A DNA stretch of 10,529 nucleotides from Pseudonocardiaceae bacterium. Its GTDB lineage: Bacteria; Actinomycetota; Actinomycetes; Mycobacteriales; Pseudonocardiaceae. Numbering within the stretch: position 1 is the first letter of the stretch; each line of letters starts with the position of its first letter. Shown in pieces: positions 8,323 to 10,529 of this stretch. The stretch covers positions 1-10,529 of the forward strand of contig JAICSB010000074.1 in assembly GCA_025937115.1 (NCBI GenBank), given 5' to 3'. The notes below the pieces were generated by a model. The model saw only the letters and a list, made by a program, of their open reading frames with translations, was not told the DNA's origin and searched no databases. The position numbers and the translations under genes are program-made.

Positions 8323-9231
8323 ATGCCCAGTAAAAGCCCAGTCGAGAGAGAGGTGGTCGCGGGGCTACGGCGTCTGCTCAAGCGCGGTTTGCCGGTAACG
8401 CCGGCCGGCGCGGACGCGGTGCTGCTGGACTTGCGGGGAATCATCGCGCGAGCCGCCAATCCCGCGGATGACGCGAGCCGGACGGCGGCGTTGGATGGGA
8501 CCCTGCGCGGCCTGCTGGCACGGTTCAACGACGCCCGTTACGCGCCTGCGGCGCGGGCGTTGTTCGGCCTGCCGCCCGCCGAGCCGGGGCAGAATCTTAC
8601 GGTTCGCCGAGAGCTTTCTGCGGCGCAGGCGGGGCATGAGGTACATCACTTCCGCAAGCGAGTGGAGCCCAAACTCGTCGAGAAGATCGCCTGGGAGCTG
8701 CTGGCCGACGCTGACCGGTTCACCCGCTCGGCGATGATCGCCCCTCGGCTGGCACCGGCCGCGAACCGGCAGCCGTTTCCAGCGGACCCATTCGCTTGGG
8801 AGGTCGCCGAGCATGAGGAGCAGCTGACCCGATTGTGGTCGGCAATCTATGCTGCTCGAGCTGAGCTGCTTGCCGTCGAACGGCTGATCAGCCTAGACGT
8901 TGACCGGGTAGACATCATGACCACGGCGGTGACCGCGGCCTGGCGGTGGGCCGGCGCGCGCGCGGAGGCGATCAGCTACTGCACCTCGTTCGCCCCGGAA
9001 TCGGAGACTTCGCCCGACGAACTGGTTGTCCTGGCTGGCTGGGTTCCGCCGTTAACACGGGCGCAGGCGTCCCGGCTGACCGAGGCCGCCGCCGGCGGCG
9101 TCAGCCGTGAGCGTTTCACCGCGGCGCTGCAGGGCGAGACCGGGCTGAGCGACATCTGGGTTGATGGCTTCCTCGCCCGATCCACTGCACCTGAGTTCAC
9201 CCCCGAGCAGGAGAACGGATCATCATCGTGA
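8323..9231 (+). CDS. Conserved-looking actinobacterial protein of unknown function
   Basis: A 302-aa soluble protein, mostly helical, with no signal peptide or membrane segment. I do not recognise a named family. Residues 8-45 form a helical start (VEREVVAGLRRLLKRGLPVT). Residues 74-128 carry a block, AARALFGL....G..LTVRREL followed by HHFRKRVEPKLVEKIAWEL, of a type I associate with the N-termini of many uncharacterised actinobacterial accessory proteins; it may be a small helix-turn-helix-like unit. Residues 157-190 are a long charged helix (EVAEHEEQLTRLWSAIYAARAELLAVERLIS), possibly coiled coil. Residues 230-285 form a third part ending SDIWVDGFLA. The start ATG has no ribosome site. The stop overlaps the NTPase start by GTGA, so the two are probably made together. 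Plausible roles are a regulator or scaffold for the cassette; this is inference. Confidence 0.8.
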   Translation: MPSKSPVEREVVAGLRRLLKRGLPVTPAGADAVLLDLRGIIARAANPADDASRTAALDGTLRGLLARFNDARYAPAARALFGLPPAEPGQNLTVRRELSAAQAGHEVHHFRKRVEPKLVEKIAWELLADADRFTRSAMIAPRLAPAANRQPFPADPFAWEVAEHEEQLTRLWSAIYAARAELLAVERLISLDVDRVDIMTTAVTAAWRWAGARAEAISYCTSFAPESETSPDELVVLAGWVPPLTRAQASRLTEAAAGGVSRERFTAALQGETGLSDIWVDGFLARSTAPEFTPEQENGSSS

Positions 9232-9839
9232 CCAGCACCTTCACCAATCCCGCCCTGACAGCCGCATTGGAGGCGGCGGCGACTGGCGACCCGCGTCGCT
9301 ACGTCATTACCGGTGGCCCGTCCTCGGGCAAGGACGACCTGATCGCGGCGATCCACGCTGCGGGCATTCCCTGCATGGCAGAGGAGCCGGGTCGGGAGAT
9401 CTACCGCAAGCACCGCGAACGACTAGGCCGGCACCTGCGCCGGGAGGATCGCCGCGACTACTCGCTGGAGGTGCTAGAGGCGTTCATCACCGAATACACC
9501 ACGCACAAGCACGGGACGAGGTTCTACAACCGGGGCATCCCTGACGGCTACGGCTGGGACGCGTTCTTCGGGCTGCGGCCGACCACGCAACTCGAGGAAG
9601 CCACGCGCCTTTATCGCTACGACGCGATCTTCGTGCTCGATCCGTTGGACACCTTCGAGGACCCCGACGACATCGTCTGGGCCAAAGACCGCGAGATCCG
9701 CCGCGTTCACGAGCTGATCGTGCAGGGCTACTTCGACGCCGGCCACGAACCGGTGTTCGTCGCTCCCGACTCAGCGGCAGCCCGGCTCGACTTTATCTGC
9801 TCCAATTTGCGCCTGCCCAAACCCAGCCGAGGAGCGTGA
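9228..9839 (+). CDS. P-loop NTPase, AAA_28 / NadR-kinase-like
   Basis: A 203-aa single-domain P-loop protein. The Walker A at 29-37 reads GGPSSGKDD after a beta strand (YVITG); the canonical Ser/Thr after Lys35 is Asp36, which is unusual because that hydroxyl normally coordinates Mg. EEPGREIYRKH (52-62) and FYNRGIPDGYGW (99-110) match the positions of the 'vpEagReii' and 'fDRgipD' elements of AAA_28 ATPases, relatives of ribosylnicotinamide and deoxynucleoside kinases. YDAIFVLDPLD (131-141) is the following strand, and a C-terminal strand HEPVFVAP closes the fold. The substrate is unknown. The start is GTG 9228, coupled to the upstream gene, with CAGGAG 14 bases before it. The stop overlaps the next gene by GTGA. 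The order suggests one operon with the synthetase-like gene. Confidence 0.85.
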   Translation: MTSTFTNPALTAALEAAATGDPRRYVITGGPSSGKDDLIAAIHAAGIPCMAEEPGREIYRKHRERLGRHLRREDRRDYSLEVLEAFITEYTTHKHGTRFYNRGIPDGYGWDAFFGLRPTTQLEEATRLYRYDAIFVLDPLDTFEDPDDIVWAKDREIRRVHELIVQGYFDAGHEPVFVAPDSAAARLDFICSNLRLPKPSRGA

Positions 9840-10529
9840 TTACGTTGAGCCGCAACGGGAAACCGTCGCTGCTGTTGTCACCGAACAGCGTGCTGGCCAA
9901 CGCGCTGCTGCGCTCGATCGACATCCTGCGCCCCCGCGTGCTGGCGGCCCGCCCAGCGCGGGTCGAATTCGTGGTCGGCACCCAGATCAACGGCGCCCCA
10001 CATCTCGGGACGAATCTGGTGCAGACCGCGGCGTTCCTGCTGGCAAAGATCGCCCGCCGCGAGTTCTCCATCGACACCACCGTGCGGGCGCCACCTTCAC
10101 CGCGGTCTACTTCGACCACGGCCCCTACGAGATGCACATCGACCCCGAGGACGATCAGCCCTACCTAGATCTGGCCACGCTCTATCGGAACTTGGTCAAG
10201 GAACGCGCGCTCGGCCGCGACAGCCAGACGCTGCACGTGATGATGAAGGGCGGCGACTGGACCTTCGGCTGCCAGCCCGTCGATGGCGCCCTCGGCGCGC
10301 TGGGCACTCCGCCGACGCGATGCCGTCCCGGATCTTCACACCCCAAGTGCTGGCTCCGACCGGGGCGAAGCTGTCCAAGTCGCTGCTGCGCGAGCAGGGC
10401 AAGGACGCCCTGCCCGCCGACGTCGAGCCTTGGATGCTCGACACCACTGCCTGGCCCGGCACCGTCGACGACTACGTCGACGCCGTGGTCTGGCTGGTCA
10501 GCGAACTGCTGACCGACCCCAAACACTTC
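9836..10529 (+). pseudogene. Compact class I aminoacyl-tRNA-synthetase-like gene, two frameshifts, 3' end outside the window
   Basis: Three frames together read as one protein of about 232 residues to the edge. Frame one (9836 to about 10087) contains FVVGTQINGAPHLGTN, the class I HIGH signature as HLGT (H56). Frame two (about 10087-10303) runs from GATFTAVYFD through MMKGGDWTFG to DGALGALG. Frame three (about 10304-10529) starts HSADAMPSRIF and holds APTGAKLSKS, the KMSKS loop, at about 179-183. Adding one G to the GGG at 10086-10088 and one to the GGG at 10302-10304 restores a single smooth frame at both points. The HIGH-KMSKS distance of about 123 residues is short for this class. Amino acid specificity is not readable, and a tRNA-independent adenylating role is possible. 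The start may be GTG 9836 (GTGA overlap) or TTG 9845, ten bases after GAGGAG. It is either a pseudogene or an intact gene with base-call errors. Confidence 0.75.

Noticed and set aside
10132..10512. 126-codon open frame starting at the internal ATG as a separate gene
   Set aside because: Its first half continues the synthetase-like protein after the first frameshift and its second half is out-of-frame translation after the second; it is not an independent gene.

Overview
High-GC DNA that reads as an actinomycete. The strongest evidence is a recognisable mshB gene (mycothiol is made only by Actinobacteria). Dense gene packing with 1-8 bp start/stop overlaps, GTG starts and a probable leaderless gene fit this. 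Genus cannot be set from the sequence alone; a mycobacterial or Pseudonocardia-like relative is plausible.

Left arm (1-5131, minus strand): the glutamate synthase operon gltB-gltD. gltB is complete (1522 aa from a GTG with a good ribosome binding site). gltD overlaps it by 8 bp and runs off the left edge after 190 codons. The two proteins form the NADPH-dependent GOGAT of nitrogen assimilation.

Divergent intergenic region (5132-5643): no convincing gene. It holds a paired GGTNACC element just upstream of gltB that resembles GlnR-type half-sites, an AT-rich patch with three TTGCCA/TGGCAA units, and a tandem ATGTGAC.

Middle block (5644-7955, plus strand): mshB (mycothiol biosynthesis deacetylase), a NUDIX hydrolase translationally coupled to it by an ATGA overlap, then xthA (exonuclease III), which has its own likely leaderless promoter.

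Scar (about 7915-8319): the 3' end of xthA runs directly into a decayed type II toxin-antitoxin module, made of an antitoxin that lacks its N-terminal half and a shortened RelE-like toxin. This looks like a deletion junction between core and accessory DNA.

Right arm (8323-10529, plus strand): an accessory three-gene cassette joined by GTGA overlaps. It contains a 302-aa protein of unknown function, a P-loop NTPase of the AAA_28/NadR-kinase type with an unusual Walker A, and a compact class I aminoacyl-tRNA-synthetase-like protein (HLGT and KLSKS motifs). The last is broken by two frameshifts, each mended by adding one G to a GGG run, and it runs off the right edge. This cassette is the best candidate here for an undescribed system.
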